Positions 52,002 to 62,258 of a DNA stretch of 64,000 bases are shown here, piece by piece; position 1 is the first letter of the stretch; each line of letters opens with the position of its first letter. The DNA is taken from positions 1 through 64,000 of the forward strand of contig CAYZOJ010000001.1 of assembly GCA_964480195.1 (NCBI GenBank), written 5' to 3'. The notes beneath the pieces were generated by a model. The model was not told where the DNA came from and did no database searches. It worked only from the letters and a program-made list of their open reading frames with translations. Position numbers and translations under genes: made by a program. Origin of the DNA: Stercoripulliclostridium_A sp964480195. Lineage in GTDB: Bacteria > Bacillota > Clostridia > Christensenellales > DTU072.

Positions 52002-54307
52002 TTCACGATAAAAATAAGACCTGCGTGCGGAGCAAGTTTGATTGCCTTGCCGAGATTAAACGGACGTCCCTTTTGCATATTCCTTATCTCGGGACAACGG
52101 ACTTTTTTGCCGACTGTCGTGAACCCGAGTTTGTTTTCGACGCCTATTTCGAACGTCTTTTTCTCTTCGGAATCGTTATACAAAACGGCTATCATATCTT
52201 TGCCGTTGATATACGACGTGCAATAGACGGACGCGTTATCCGATCTCACGGGATTGGTCTTGTCCCAATAGCCCTTTAACTCGGCATTTCCTATGTCGAA
52301 ATCGCGGAATACGCGGTTAAGATCCTCTATCGCCTCGGTCGTTTCTTCATCCTCACCGACACACGGGATTATTCCCGTCAGCAATCCCCTGCATATGCCT
52401 ATCGGCGAGAGCGAATCGACGGTGAAGCCGTACGGCACACCGCTTACGCCTATCAATGTGGAATCGAGATCACGATCTCCGTATCCTTTTACTGCAACCT
52501 TAGAAACGAACGGCAATACGTCCGCATAAGTCGAAAGAGTATCTATGCGACAGTCGGAATCCCCGTATCTGTTCGACAACACAAGTTCGGTAAATCCGCC
52601 CCCTCTTTTGCGGGTCATACATTTTTGTATTCTCTCCGCAACCGTAGGGGTAAGCGACGGATTGTGCATCGAAACGAAGTCGATATCCGCAACGCCTATA
52701 AGCCTCTTTAACGACTCGACGTAATAGTTATCGAACCTTGACGCCGTGGCTATGTGCCCGAACTCGCCAAAGTCCGTACGGAAACGGTCGAACATTATTT
52801 CGCCGTCCAACGACATTAGCGCGTAATACTCCGCGACATCGGATCCGAGCGTGTTGATACCGTATTCCAAACCGCACGCAATATCACGCTTATGGGCTAC
52901 CAAAGTGAGCTTTTTGAGAGCCTTAACATCGTCTTGGACACTCTTTACGTGAGCGTTGCCCGCAGAAGGACGACCTACCGACAACGACGTCGTGCAGTAG
53001 CGCGAAGCGCGTGCCGACTCATCTTGGAAACCGCCTTGACCGAGTGTATAAATCCTGTTCCCTGCCGAAGCTCTGAGATCCAACGGACGGAACGGAGTAA
53101 GGTGTATATCGAAGCAGAACGACACCTTGTCGCCCTTTGCAAAAATCATCTTGCCTGTATACGCCGAGAACAACGCGCCTTCGTCTATTCTGCGAACGGT
53201 TACTCCGCCTTTGCCGTAATTTGCCCAAGTGGTCTTAGGCGGACGGGCGCCCGTTTCCAACGGGGCTCCGTATACGGGGAAGTCGCAGTTGTCGCGGTTT
53301 TCTCTAAGTCTTATACGGGCACCGCAGTTTACGTTGCCGATATAAAGATAGTCCCCGCCGACTTCCGTCCATTTGTAATCGAGGTCTTTGAGTCTACCCG
53401 GAGCCATACCCATTCCGACACCGTAATCGGCAGACGCAAAATACGCGTTCAGGCGTATGTCTTCGACAATGGCGTCTTCAAACGCGTCTATCGTAACGGT
53501 ATAATGCAAAACGCCCTCGTAATGCGCTTCTGCGTTTACGGTTATATGCAACTTATCGGATCTGCCGTCGGAAACTATTAACGCGGAATCGGGCTTATCG
53601 GTAATCTTTATACGGTTATACTTAAACTTTTGCCCTTCCGCGATAAACTCCATGGGACGGAAAAACAGCGACGCCGTTACCTCGTCCGTAAGCGCGTTGG
53701 ATTCGGAATAATAGCTCTCGACGTCATTTATAAAGCCGTCGCCCGTAAAACTCACGCGTTTTCCCGTAAACGTTACGGAGTTCTTGTCCGCCGAAACCGC
53801 GTAGAAACCCGGGACGAGTTTCTTATCCATATATTCGGTGGAATTGAGCCATTTTAGCCTTGCAAGCGTGCTTCCGTCGTCCGTACCCTCGTTAAAAACG
53901 AGTTTGTCGGTAAGCTTGAATACGAGTTCCACTTTTTCGCCGTCAACGTAAACGTCCGTGCGATATTCGTCGATATCCGCTCTCGAGAGGTCTACGCCTA
54001 TCAACAGAACGGTTATCGCGCCCGCGTTTACTCTGACGGGACGGGTAAATTTTTTACCGTCCGCGCCGACGCCTTCGGAATTAAAGCAAGTTACGGCTTT
54101 ATCGAAATTCTTGTTTGCACCTCTGAGCGGTCCCGTTTTGACCTCGACAAGCGCGTCAAAGCCCGTCAAAACAGCCAGCTGAACGACGTAATACTCGTGC
54201 CTTGACGGCGTATATTCGAACGTACGTCCGTCGTTTAACCCGTCAAGCACGGAAAGATCGTAACGGTCGCTAATTACCGTTTTTCGGTCAATCGAATAAA
54301 TTTTCAT
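51992..54307 (-). CDS. DUF6067/GH123-like glycoside hydrolase candidate
   Basis: 771 residues, no signal peptide. An N-terminal beta-sandwich (HEYYVVQLAVLTGFDALVEVKTGPLRG) is followed by a segment EDIRLNAYFASADYGVGMGMAPGRLKDLDYKW and a TIM-barrel-like C-terminal half (GLEYGINTLGSDVAEYYALMSL). This arrangement resembles DUF6067/GH123 proteins (N-acetyl-galactosaminidase type). Catalytic residues could not be placed with certainty. Co-transcribed 12 bp after beta-galactosidase, which fits removal of HexNAc-Gal units. The last codons lie in the inverted repeat. Confidence 0.6.
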   Translation of the reverse strand: MKIYSIDRKTVISDRYDLSVLDGLNDGRTFEYTPSRHEYYVVQLAVLTGFDALVEVKTGPLRGANKNFDKAVTCFNSEGVGADGKKFTRPVRVNAGAITVLLIGVDLSRADIDEYRTDVYVDGEKVELVFKLTDKLVFNEGTDDGSTLARLKWLNSTEYMDKKLVPGFYAVSADKNSVTFTGKRVSFTGDGFINDVESYYSESNALTDEVTASLFFRPMEFIAEGQKFKYNRIKITDKPDSALIVSDGRSDKLHITVNAEAHYEGVLHYTVTIDAFEDAIVEDIRLNAYFASADYGVGMGMAPGRLKDLDYKWTEVGGDYLYIGNVNCGARIRLRENRDNCDFPVYGAPLETGARPPKTTWANYGKGGVTVRRIDEGALFSAYTGKMIFAKGDKVSFCFDIHLTPFRPLDLRASAGNRIYTLGQGGFQDESARASRYCTTSLSVGRPSAGNAHVKSVQDDVKALKKLTLVAHKRDIACGLEYGINTLGSDVAEYYALMSLDGEIMFDRFRTDFGEFGHIATASRFDNYYVESLKRLIGVADIDFVSMHNPSLTPTVAERIQKCMTRKRGGGFTELVLSNRYGDSDCRIDTLSTYADVLPFVSKVAVKGYGDRDLDSTLIGVSGVPYGFTVDSLSPIGICRGLLTGIIPCVGEDEETTEAIEDLNRVFRDFDIGNAELKGYWDKTNPVRSDNASVYCTSYINGKDMIAVLYNDSEEKKTFEIGVENKLGFTTVGKKVRCPEIRNMQKGRPFNLGKAIKLAPHAGLIFIVKSK

Positions 54308-54319
54308 GTTTTCTCCGAT

Positions 54320-57300
54320 TTATTTTACTATTTTTTTGAGTTTGAGCGCGGTAAATGGTATGAGCTTAAAGCTATACGTATAACTGCGCTTGGTTTTGAG
54401 TCTGTATTGTTCCATCGGACGAGGTCCGCAACTGTTACTGCCTATACCGCCCATATAGCCGTCGACGGTAACGTAATTGACGTCCTCGGTTACGATGTCT
54501 TCCCTATGGTTCCATTTGGACAACGCTTCGGGAGAATAGCGTTTGACGCCGAAGTTGAACGGCATACTGTCCGCAAGCACCATTACTCCGGCGCCGTTCG
54601 CGTTCGCAAACGCCACGTAGCGAACGTCGGTACGGTTACCGCATTCTTGAGGTCTGATATAGGGTTCCTCGAAATCGGCAACCTTGGCGGAATATACGCC
54701 GAGCCTCGATTGAGATTTGAAGTCGGGATAGCATTCTCTCGCGCCGTAGCCGTAATAAACGACGTTTTCAAAACGCGAAGCAAGTTCGATAATCTTACCG
54801 ACTCTCGGAAGATCCGGTCCTTGCTTATCAAACGACGTTACACTGCTTTGTACCGTAACTTCGCCGTTTCCGTCTACGATATAAGTATCCTTGACGGTAA
54901 GCACTTTCTTCTTGCCCGCGCGAGCTATGGTAACAACCGAAATTTCGGCTCTGTCCGCATACTGCGCGACGTTGAAGCTTTGATTTTCGTATACCAACGC
55001 GTCGTAACCCGCTTTCGACCAACTCGCCTTGACATCGCGGTCGTTATCCGTGGGCGCACGATAAATGTTGGTATAAATCCTACCGAAATTCGCTTTACCT
55101 ATATTCTTTTCGGCAAAATAGCTCACGCCGTCCGCTTCGTACCTGACAAGTATTCCGCTGGTTTTGTCAAAACGGAGTTTGCCGTTTGTGAACTCCACGT
55201 CCAAAAGGTTTGCGATTTCGACTATCTTTACACCGCTTTCGGGTTTTTGAACGCCCAAGTCCGTAAGCGCTTCGTTGACGGTTACCTGATCGCACGCAAC
55301 CAGTCTTTCGCCGTCGTAATAATCGAGATTTATGACGATATCGCCCTTGCGGATTTCGCAGTTAAGATTATACGCTCTCGACGCTCCCGCTTCGATGTCG
55401 GAAGGCAATACGAACTCGTATATAATCTTGCCTTCGAGGAGCATCGCGCACTTAACAGTCAGATATGACGCGTTGCGGAATGCGTTACGGTTGCGGAGCT
55501 CGAGCATACCGCCACCGAGATATTTTGCATAAAGAGGTCTGTAGCTGTTGCGCATAGCGTATGCACTCGTCGAAGGAGTACGATCGGGATAGAACAGTCC
55601 GTCCACGCAGAAGTTTCCGTCGTGTACGTATTCGCCGTGGTCCCCGCCGTAGGTATATTTATAAGGCTTGTCGTCGCCGTGTCTTACGGCGTGATCGACC
55701 ATTTCCCAAATGCAACCGCCCATAAGGTTTTCATAACGGAAGAACGCGTCGACATACTCTTCGAGACTGCCGGGTCCGACGCCCATGGCGTGTGCGTATT
55801 CGCAAAGGAAGAACGGCTTTGTCTTTAAGGCTTTTGTGGCGGGTGCCGTATAAAGCCCGGGAGCTCCCTCTCCTATTTTACGGCAATTATCTACCGAAGT
55901 GTACATCATCGAAGCCACGTCGTACGCTCCGCGCTTGGTAGCTATCGCGCGCTCGTAATGAACGGGAAGAAGCGTAAGCTTACGGAGGTTCGCGTAGCAA
56001 TAATCCTGGCATGCGATACCGTGAGATTCGTTACCGAGCGACCACATGGTAACGGACGGCGAGTTGCGATCGCGCATATACATCGATCTTACTCTGTCCC
56101 AATAATGTTCTTTCCACTTTAGGTTTCTGCTTATCTGTTTACGGTTACTCAAACCGTGCGTTTCGATATCTGCTTCGTCTATTATGTAAAGTCCGTAAAT
56201 ATCCGCAAGTTCTATAAACAGCGGGTCCGGAGGATAATGGGACGTGCGCACGCAGTTGACGTTGAAATCCTTACAGAGGAGAATGTCTTTTTCGATTTTT
56301 TCGGGCGTCATATACCAGCCGGTATCGCAGTCGGTATCGTGGTGATTTACTCCGAGAAGCTTGACACGTCTGCCGTTCACGCGGAACACTTTGCCGTCTA
56401 TGGTTACGGTCTTGAAACCGACCTTTTTGACGATACTCTCTTGCGCCTTACCGCCCTTAGAAAGAGTCAATACGAGAGTGTAAACCGTCGGCACTTCCGC
56501 ATTCCATTCTTCGACGTCGAGAGCTCCGAACATAATTTGAGTTTCGGCTTGCGCGTCGACAGTCCTCGTCGCGACGATTTTGCCGTCTTTTATAATCTTG
56601 GCGCATACGCTCGCGCCGTCAGACTCCGTAACTTTGACGTTGAGAATGGCGTCGTAAGCACCGCCCTGTTTGGTGGTGAAAAACTCGAAATCGTAAATGT
56701 GGGTCTTATTGTTGACGTAAAGCAATACGTCGCGGAAAATACCGTTGTTACGGAAGAAGTCCTGATCTTCCATATAAGAGCCGTTACACCATTTGTGAAC
56801 GACGCACACCATTTCGTTTTCGCCGTCGAGAAGATATTTGTCAAGTAAAAACTCTGCGGTATTGTGGCTACCCTCGGAATAACCGACGTATTGACCGTTG
56901 ACGTAAAGCTCGAGATTGGACGCAACTCCGAGGAAAGAAACTATATACGTCTTATTCGTATCGGAAACGTCGAATTTGGTTCTGTATACGCCTACGCTGT
57001 TGTATTGCTTGTCGCCTACAACGTAAGTTTCGCCGTCTACCGCGCCTTGGTATACGCCTTCGATCTTATTGACCGAAACCTTGGGCGGAGTGGTAAGATA
57101 CGGGTATCCGATGTTTGTGTAGAAAGGCGGTTCATAACCCGTAAACTGCCAGCACGACGGAACTTTAACTTTATCGAACGGGATATTGTCGGTATCTATC
57201 ACGGCGGGCATCGCCTTATCGTTTACGTAATAGATGAAATCCCACTCGCCGTTCAGTATGCGAACTTTATCGCTTACGTAACGTTTTTCGGTAGGTTTTG

Positions 57301-57418
57301 CGCGCAATGCGTCTTTCTCGCTCGAAAACGGAATAAAGTACGCACGGGGTTCGAGCTTGTTTTCTCTGAAAACTTTGAAGTTCTTGAAGTTCGATTTTTC
57401 TTTGAGCTTGTAAATCAT
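54320..57418 (-). CDS. Beta-galactosidase, GH2 (LacZ type)
   Basis: 1032 residues, cytoplasmic, same length and domain order as E. coli LacZ: sugar-binding jelly roll, Ig-like domain, TIM barrel, second Ig-like domain and Bgal_small_N. Acid/base Glu in WSLGNESHG (about residue 463) and nucleophile Glu in FLCEYAHAMG (about 538). TSHYPPDPLFIELADIYG and DEADIETHG are further GH2 signatures. It releases terminal beta-galactose. CGGAGG precedes the ATG. Gap of 17 bp after the GLUG membrane protein and 12 bp before the DUF6067 gene, so one transcript. Confidence 0.94.
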   Translation of the reverse strand: MIYKLKEKSNFKNFKVFRENKLEPRAYFIPFSSEKDALRAKPTEKRYVSDKVRILNGEWDFIYYVNDKAMPAVIDTDNIPFDKVKVPSCWQFTGYEPPFYTNIGYPYLTTPPKVSVNKIEGVYQGAVDGETYVVGDKQYNSVGVYRTKFDVSDTNKTYIVSFLGVASNLELYVNGQYVGYSEGSHNTAEFLLDKYLLDGENEMVCVVHKWCNGSYMEDQDFFRNNGIFRDVLLYVNNKTHIYDFEFFTTKQGGAYDAILNVKVTESDGASVCAKIIKDGKIVATRTVDAQAETQIMFGALDVEEWNAEVPTVYTLVLTLSKGGKAQESIVKKVGFKTVTIDGKVFRVNGRRVKLLGVNHHDTDCDTGWYMTPEKIEKDILLCKDFNVNCVRTSHYPPDPLFIELADIYGLYIIDEADIETHGLSNRKQISRNLKWKEHYWDRVRSMYMRDRNSPSVTMWSLGNESHGIACQDYCYANLRKLTLLPVHYERAIATKRGAYDVASMMYTSVDNCRKIGEGAPGLYTAPATKALKTKPFFLCEYAHAMGVGPGSLEEYVDAFFRYENLMGGCIWEMVDHAVRHGDDKPYKYTYGGDHGEYVHDGNFCVDGLFYPDRTPSTSAYAMRNSYRPLYAKYLGGGMLELRNRNAFRNASYLTVKCAMLLEGKIIYEFVLPSDIEAGASRAYNLNCEIRKGDIVINLDYYDGERLVACDQVTVNEALTDLGVQKPESGVKIVEIANLLDVEFTNGKLRFDKTSGILVRYEADGVSYFAEKNIGKANFGRIYTNIYRAPTDNDRDVKASWSKAGYDALVYENQSFNVAQYADRAEISVVTIARAGKKKVLTVKDTYIVDGNGEVTVQSSVTSFDKQGPDLPRVGKIIELASRFENVVYYGYGARECYPDFKSQSRLGVYSAKVADFEEPYIRPQECGNRTDVRYVAFANANGAGVMVLADSMPFNFGVKRYSPEALSKWNHREDIVTEDVNYVTVDGYMGGIGSNSCGPRPMEQYRLKTKRSYTYSFKLIPFTALKLKKIVK

Positions 57419-57435
57419 ATCTCCTCCGAAATACG

Positions 57436-58971
57436 TTATTTGCTTACGCCTATCGCGTTATTTTTTGTTTGAATGCCTTGTACTTTGGACGCGTCGGTTT
57501 CGATGACAGGTTCGTTTTTGACTTCGCACTTCTCGTACTCGGTTCTCGAACCCACTCCTATCAATCCGCCGACGTTGACCGTGCCCAACGAGTATATCTT
57601 GATATCTCCGTCGCTTGTAAAACCGCGTACCGCCATACGGTAACCGGTCGTGTTTTCGGTGCCTCCCGCGACTCCGCCGACGCTTACGTTGACTCGGGTT
57701 ATGTTTACGTCTATGTCGCCGTCGAACGAGGAATTCGCCACTCCGCGGTTTTCGAGCCTTCCGAACAATCCGCCTATGTAGCAATAATCGAAATCGTTAC
57801 CGCCGACAATGTTCACATCTATTACGGCAGAGCTATATAACTTGGCGGTTTCGTCTATATCGTAAACGCCGACCGTTTCGCGATACTCGGCGGTGTCCGC
57901 TCCGACGATTCCGCCTACGTAAAGCGCGCCGAAATCCGCAATCTCTTCCGACGAAACGTTAACAGTTATCTCGGAAAAACTGCGACTTTCTCTGACCGTT
58001 ACGTTTTTGACGCCACCCGCAATACCGCCGACTTTGATGTCGCCTCCCCCCGAAACGGTTATGTTCGTTTCGGAAACAAGTCCTTTACATATGCGTCCCG
58101 ACGCAACACTCTTAACGCTCGAAGTCATATATCCTACGATACCGCCCGCATAAAGTTGCGCGTCGGAAACAAGCTCAGACTTTACGGTAAAGGCGCCCGA
58201 CGTTAAGCAATTTTCGATTACGCTGACTTCCGCCCTGTTTGCTATAACTCCGACATTGCAGGCGCTTTTCGCTACCGCTCCGCCGGTTACTCCGCTTACG
58301 GTCAAGCCCTCCACGACGGCTCCGCGCAGTTCGCCGAACAAACCGCCCTTGCCAATGTCGAGTGCCGTTATTTTGTATCCGTTACCGTAAAACTCTCCCG
58401 AGAAAGTCGGATATCTGCGCGCCTCTCCCGAAAAATCCAAGTCGTTCGACAGCACGTATACGCCGTTTGCGGACATCGCGAAAAACGAGTCGGCGTCGGT
58501 AACGTATCCGTCGACCTTTTTGACTACGATTTTGACTTCCGCAATAACGACGTTGCCTTTGTTATACGCAACCTCAAACGTGGCTTCGTCACCCTCTTCC
58601 GCTCCGCTTGTTTTGACAATGAAATCTCGGGTTAACTCTATCGACTCGGTTCCGAGTTTTTGGGTTATAGTAAAGTTTTCGTACGGGATATTACCGCAAA
58701 ACGACGGTTCGATTTGGTACTGTGTTTTCGAAGAGTTGACGGCGTAGGTGTAATATCCTTTGTATTTTACGCCCAAAGCGTATGTGGGACCGTCCGGGGT
58801 TTCATCGCCCAAAAACACCGCAAGCAAAACGGCGCAAACGATTAAAATGATTACAACGCACAACGAAACGCACAAAATGATTTTTTTGCGTTTGCTCATA
58901 GGTTGTTTTTCCTCGTTCTTCTTTACCGAAACGGATTTGACGGAGGAATCGTTTTTTACGTTCTTAGGCAT
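57436..58971 (-). CDS. Membrane-anchored GLUG-repeat protein
   Basis: 511 residues. A charged N-terminus with PMSKRKK is followed by one transmembrane helix (about residues 29-52), placing the remainder outside. From about 175 come GLUG-like repeats (GGLFGELRGAVVEGLTVSG, YAGGIVGYMTSS, YVGGIVGADTAEY, YIGGLFGRLENRG). Repeats of this kind form beta-solenoids in adhesins and metalloproteases. No catalytic motif is seen. TAAGGAG precedes the ATG. First gene of the operon with lacZ and DUF6067, a probable surface partner of the two intracellular glycosidases. Confidence 0.8.
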   Translation of the reverse strand: MPKNVKNDSSVKSVSVKKNEEKQPMSKRKKIILCVSLCVVIILIVCAVLLAVFLGDETPDGPTYALGVKYKGYYTYAVNSSKTQYQIEPSFCGNIPYENFTITQKLGTESIELTRDFIVKTSGAEEGDEATFEVAYNKGNVVIAEVKIVVKKVDGYVTDADSFFAMSANGVYVLSNDLDFSGEARRYPTFSGEFYGNGYKITALDIGKGGLFGELRGAVVEGLTVSGVTGGAVAKSACNVGVIANRAEVSVIENCLTSGAFTVKSELVSDAQLYAGGIVGYMTSSVKSVASGRICKGLVSETNITVSGGGDIKVGGIAGGVKNVTVRESRSFSEITVNVSSEEIADFGALYVGGIVGADTAEYRETVGVYDIDETAKLYSSAVIDVNIVGGNDFDYCYIGGLFGRLENRGVANSSFDGDIDVNITRVNVSVGGVAGGTENTTGYRMAVRGFTSDGDIKIYSLGTVNVGGLIGVGSRTEYEKCEVKNEPVIETDASKVQGIQTKNNAIGVSK

Positions 58972-58999
58972 GTACGCTCCTTAATCCCTATACCTGTCT

Positions 59000-59028
59000 A
59001 TTATAACACTAATGTCGCCCGTTGTAAA
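59000..59028 (-). promoter_or_regulatory. Promoter of the GLUG-lacZ operon
   Basis: On minus TTTACA (59023-59028), 17 nt, TATAAT (59000-59005); ATG at 58971 after TAAGGAG. Confidence 0.75.
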
Positions 59029-59035
59029 TGCTAAA

Positions 59036-59065
59036 TTAAAAATAAAATCCGCGTGCGCGGATTTT
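59036..59065 (-). terminator. Terminator downstream of the paralogue cluster
   Basis: AAAATCCGC-loop-GCGGATTTT (59044-59065) continues on minus into ATTTTTAATTT. It separates the 59183 gene from the lacZ operon promoter. The 59066-59182 stretch between them shows nothing else. Confidence 0.75.
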
Positions 59066-59182
59066 TAATTATATGTGCGCTTATGCGTGCGCTTAACTTG
59101 CCCTATCCCGTCGGGTTCAGTTAAACCGCATTACGGGCGGAAACGACGTTTGCGGGCGTATGACCGCCCTCGGTAAAAAGTC

Positions 59183-60676
59183 TTATTTATCGCCGAACAC
59201 GTCGCGCGGGTCGATACGCTCTTCCGACAACTCGTCTTTTTGAGCCCTCTGTTCCGCTTTACGCTTTTTGCGCTTTTTGATTTTGACGACTACTACGACG
59301 ATTATCGTTACGGGTATGACAACTATAACGACAAGTCCGATAATAAGCGCGACTATTATGAACGTGTATAGTCCGTTGTCGACTTCCTCGGGCGACTCGG
59401 ACGCGCATACGGAGAACTTAAGTTCGCCGTTCGGGAGCCCGTTCCCGACATATTCGTAATATCCGTCGTGTTTCTCGAAACCCTCGAGCGACGGCTCCGA
59501 CAGGTAATACGACGTGTTTATTCGAATATTAATATCCCCGAAAGACGCCCACGTTTTGGCGGGACTCAGGTAATAATTGAACGTGTAAACACTCGGCTCA
59601 TACCCGTAATCGACGTCGGGAAACAGAGGTGCGGTAACTTCGTTTACAATAGTCTGTCCCGAAGCAAAAACGAGTTCGTACTCATACCAACACAGTAAGT
59701 CGTCGTCAATCTTGAAGTCGTACGTGCTAAGGAGCTTTTCTTTTCCCGCGCCGTCCGCGTATGAGTCGTCGAGATTTGCGACGACCGCGTTATACCAGTC
59801 GACCTCCGATACGCAAGAGTCTTCCGGTCTAAACTCCATCACCATATCGAGAAAAGTTATTGTTTCTTTGGAAACGACGTCTATCGACCCTGTGCACTTT
59901 TTACTTTCGCTAAAAGCCATCGTATCGTAATACTCGGCGGTTTTAGCGAAGTTCGCGTTATCCTCTCCTATAAAATAGACTGTGAGTTTTTCTTGATAAG
60001 AAGTTTCATCCGACTTTTCCGCCGTCAGCCAAAACGAAATGTGAGTGTATTCGTCGTCGCCGTATTCGAATCCCGACGCGTCACTCACCGTTATGCCGTT
60101 ATATTCGGTCAGCGCAAAACGCACGGCTCTACCCGTCGCGTGCACGTCGTAAACGTATTTGTATACGACCATATCCGTTTTCCAAAAATCGTTTTGCACA
60201 TACTCGTCGCACAAAAGTTTTGCGTCTTCGGCGTAATCGAACTCGTCCGTCCAACGCTGTTTATAGGTATGTCTGACTGTTTTTAAAATATCCGCGCCGT
60301 CCGCGGTTATGCGCATATAATTCTGCTCGGCGTCTTCGGGAAGATCGCTAACAAACCCTATCGGGAACAAAAGACCAACCTTTGCCGTATAATCGGCGGG
60401 GTTACGGAAGGTGTATTTTGCGGTTACCCTGCCTCCGCAATCGTATTGCAGATAATTTTCCGTTTCCGTTTCGATATCAAAAGTAAGCTCCTCGCTGTCA
60501 ACGACTATCGGGCAGTCTTCCGTCGTAACGATTACTCCGCTCGAATCCACTCCGTCGAAATACCTCATCGCGGAATTTGCCGACGCGGGTGTCCCGCCTA
60601 AGCTCGTTAGCGAAAACGCCGTTACGCATACCGCAAACAGCAACGCAAAAATGCCGACTTTAATTTTATTCTTCAT
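59183..60676 (-). CDS. Exported membrane-anchored protein, paralogue C
   Basis: 497 residues. The signal peptide MKNKIKVGIFALLFAVCVTA ends near ASANSA, followed by a beta-rich ectodomain (DSEELTFDIETE, AKYTFRNPADYTAKVGLLFP), a conserved block YYLSPAKTWASFGDINIRINTSY and GYYEYVGNGLPNGELKF. A C-terminal transmembrane helix of valines and isoleucines (about residues 446-470) is followed by a long basic then acidic tail (IKKRKKRKAEQRAQKDELSEE). The pattern of N-terminal beta domain recalls DUF4424-type proteins, but I cannot assign a family firmly. AAAGGAGG precedes the start. Last of three tandem paralogues. Confidence 0.78.
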   Translation of the reverse strand: MKNKIKVGIFALLFAVCVTAFSLTSLGGTPASANSAMRYFDGVDSSGVIVTTEDCPIVVDSEELTFDIETETENYLQYDCGGRVTAKYTFRNPADYTAKVGLLFPIGFVSDLPEDAEQNYMRITADGADILKTVRHTYKQRWTDEFDYAEDAKLLCDEYVQNDFWKTDMVVYKYVYDVHATGRAVRFALTEYNGITVSDASGFEYGDDEYTHISFWLTAEKSDETSYQEKLTVYFIGEDNANFAKTAEYYDTMAFSESKKCTGSIDVVSKETITFLDMVMEFRPEDSCVSEVDWYNAVVANLDDSYADGAGKEKLLSTYDFKIDDDLLCWYEYELVFASGQTIVNEVTAPLFPDVDYGYEPSVYTFNYYLSPAKTWASFGDINIRINTSYYLSEPSLEGFEKHDGYYEYVGNGLPNGELKFSVCASESPEEVDNGLYTFIIVALIIGLVVIVVIPVTIIVVVVVKIKKRKKRKAEQRAQKDELSEERIDPRDVFGDK

Positions 60677-60750
60677 AGAGCCTCCTTTATGCGTAACAAC
60701 CTATATTCGTATGGCATATTACGTACGATGCCTGTTCCCCACCGGGCATG

Positions 60751-62199
60751 TCAATTCGTTTTCTTTCTGCGTTTAGATCTTTTAGTAAGCAATATTGCAA
60801 TTATAGTTAAAGCCACGGCTGTCGTCAAAATGATAACACCGACTATAATTATCCAAGTTAACGAAGTATGCCCTGTGTATTTAGGATAATAAAGTGCACA
60901 TGTGGTAAACTTAAGTTCACAATCCGGGAGCCCTTTACCTACATATTCATAGTATCCGTCATATTTTTTGAAGCCTTCGAGTGAAGGCTCTTTCACATAA
61001 TGCGATGTGTTAATTCTTATTGTCAAATCCCCGAAAGACGCCCACGTCTTAGCGGGGCTTAAGTAATAATTGAATGTGTAAGCTTTAGGATCCGAACCGG
61101 TATATACATCCGGATAGAGCGGGGCAGTAACTTCGTTTATTATCGTTTCACCGGGCGCAAAACTAAGGTCGTATTCGTACCAGCATATAAGGTCGGAACC
61201 CAAGTCCATATAGTCATCGAAAGTCCAATCCGAGGGCTCGGTTTCCCACTTCTTTTTATCACAACGTTTAGCGACCATTACGTTATACAGATCGACATCC
61301 GTGATATCCAAATACGCCGAGCGCTCGGCTTTTAATTCCTTAATCATATCAAAATATGTGATTTCGTCTTTTGTTGCGATATATACAGAACCGGTACACT
61401 CTTCTTCTAAAGACGTATCGTAATATGTAACCGCAGAGCCTAAATTACCGTTTTCAATATCGACATCATAATAATATCCAAAAGACTCTTCTATATCCAC
61501 TCCGATAAAATATATCGTAACTCTCTTATAGTAGGTCGTTTCCGATTCCGCATCCAAACTAAACGTCAGTTTTCTATTGCTTGAATACCCGCAACTCGTC
61601 GCGTTGCTAACAGTCATTCCGCCATATCGGCTCAAATCCAACCGCGCGACTTGACCGGTTGAATGTACGTCGCAAATATATTTATGAACGCTAAGATCTG
61701 CGCTATATATGCCTTGTTTTATACAGTCATCTCTTAAAAGTTGCATGTCTTTTGCGTAATCGAAATCTTCTCTGTCTTTGTGCTTATAGGTGTAACGCGG
61801 GGTCATTTTTACATCCACGCCGTTTGCTGTCACACTACTATAATCACGTCCTTTATCGTTGGCTTTTTTAGACACAAAACCTGCAGAGAACAATAAACCG
61901 ACATTGACGGTATAGTCGGCGGGATTGCGGAACGTATATTTAGCCGTTACCTTGCCTCCGCAATCGTATTGCCAAAAACGCTCATCATCCGTTTCGATAT
62001 CGAAAGTAAGCATCTCACTGTCGACAACTATCGGGCACTCTTCCGTCGTAATGATTAGACCGCTCGAATTAACTCCGCTATAATACGTCCGCGCGGAATT
62101 GGCTGACGCGGGTGCCCCGCCTAAGCTCGTTAGCGAAAACGCCGTTACGCATACCGCAAACAGCAACGCAAAAATGCCGACTTTAATTTTATTCTTCAT
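60751..62199 (-). CDS. Exported membrane-anchored protein, paralogue B
   Basis: 482 residues, same plan as its neighbours: signal peptide almost identical to paralogue C, ectodomain with DCGGKVTAKYTFRNPADY, KTWASFGDLTIRINTSHY and GYYEYVGKGLPDCELKF, then a transmembrane helix (WIIIVGVIILTTAVALTII) and a short basic tail KRSKRRKKTN. The DNA of its ribosome binding site and signal region is nearly the same as in the gene at 59183, which points to recent duplication or gene conversion. Gap to that gene is 74 bp. Function unknown. Confidence 0.78.
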   Translation of the reverse strand: MKNKIKVGIFALLFAVCVTAFSLTSLGGAPASANSARTYYSGVNSSGLIITTEECPIVVDSEMLTFDIETDDERFWQYDCGGKVTAKYTFRNPADYTVNVGLLFSAGFVSKKANDKGRDYSSVTANGVDVKMTPRYTYKHKDREDFDYAKDMQLLRDDCIKQGIYSADLSVHKYICDVHSTGQVARLDLSRYGGMTVSNATSCGYSSNRKLTFSLDAESETTYYKRVTIYFIGVDIEESFGYYYDVDIENGNLGSAVTYYDTSLEEECTGSVYIATKDEITYFDMIKELKAERSAYLDITDVDLYNVMVAKRCDKKKWETEPSDWTFDDYMDLGSDLICWYEYDLSFAPGETIINEVTAPLYPDVYTGSDPKAYTFNYYLSPAKTWASFGDLTIRINTSHYVKEPSLEGFKKYDGYYEYVGKGLPDCELKFTTCALYYPKYTGHTSLTWIIIVGVIILTTAVALTIIAILLTKRSKRRKKTN

Positions 62200-62258
62200 A
62201 GAGCCTCCTTTAAGTTAGTAACCGTCCGCAAAAGGGTTTCTATCGTCGTACGCCACTT

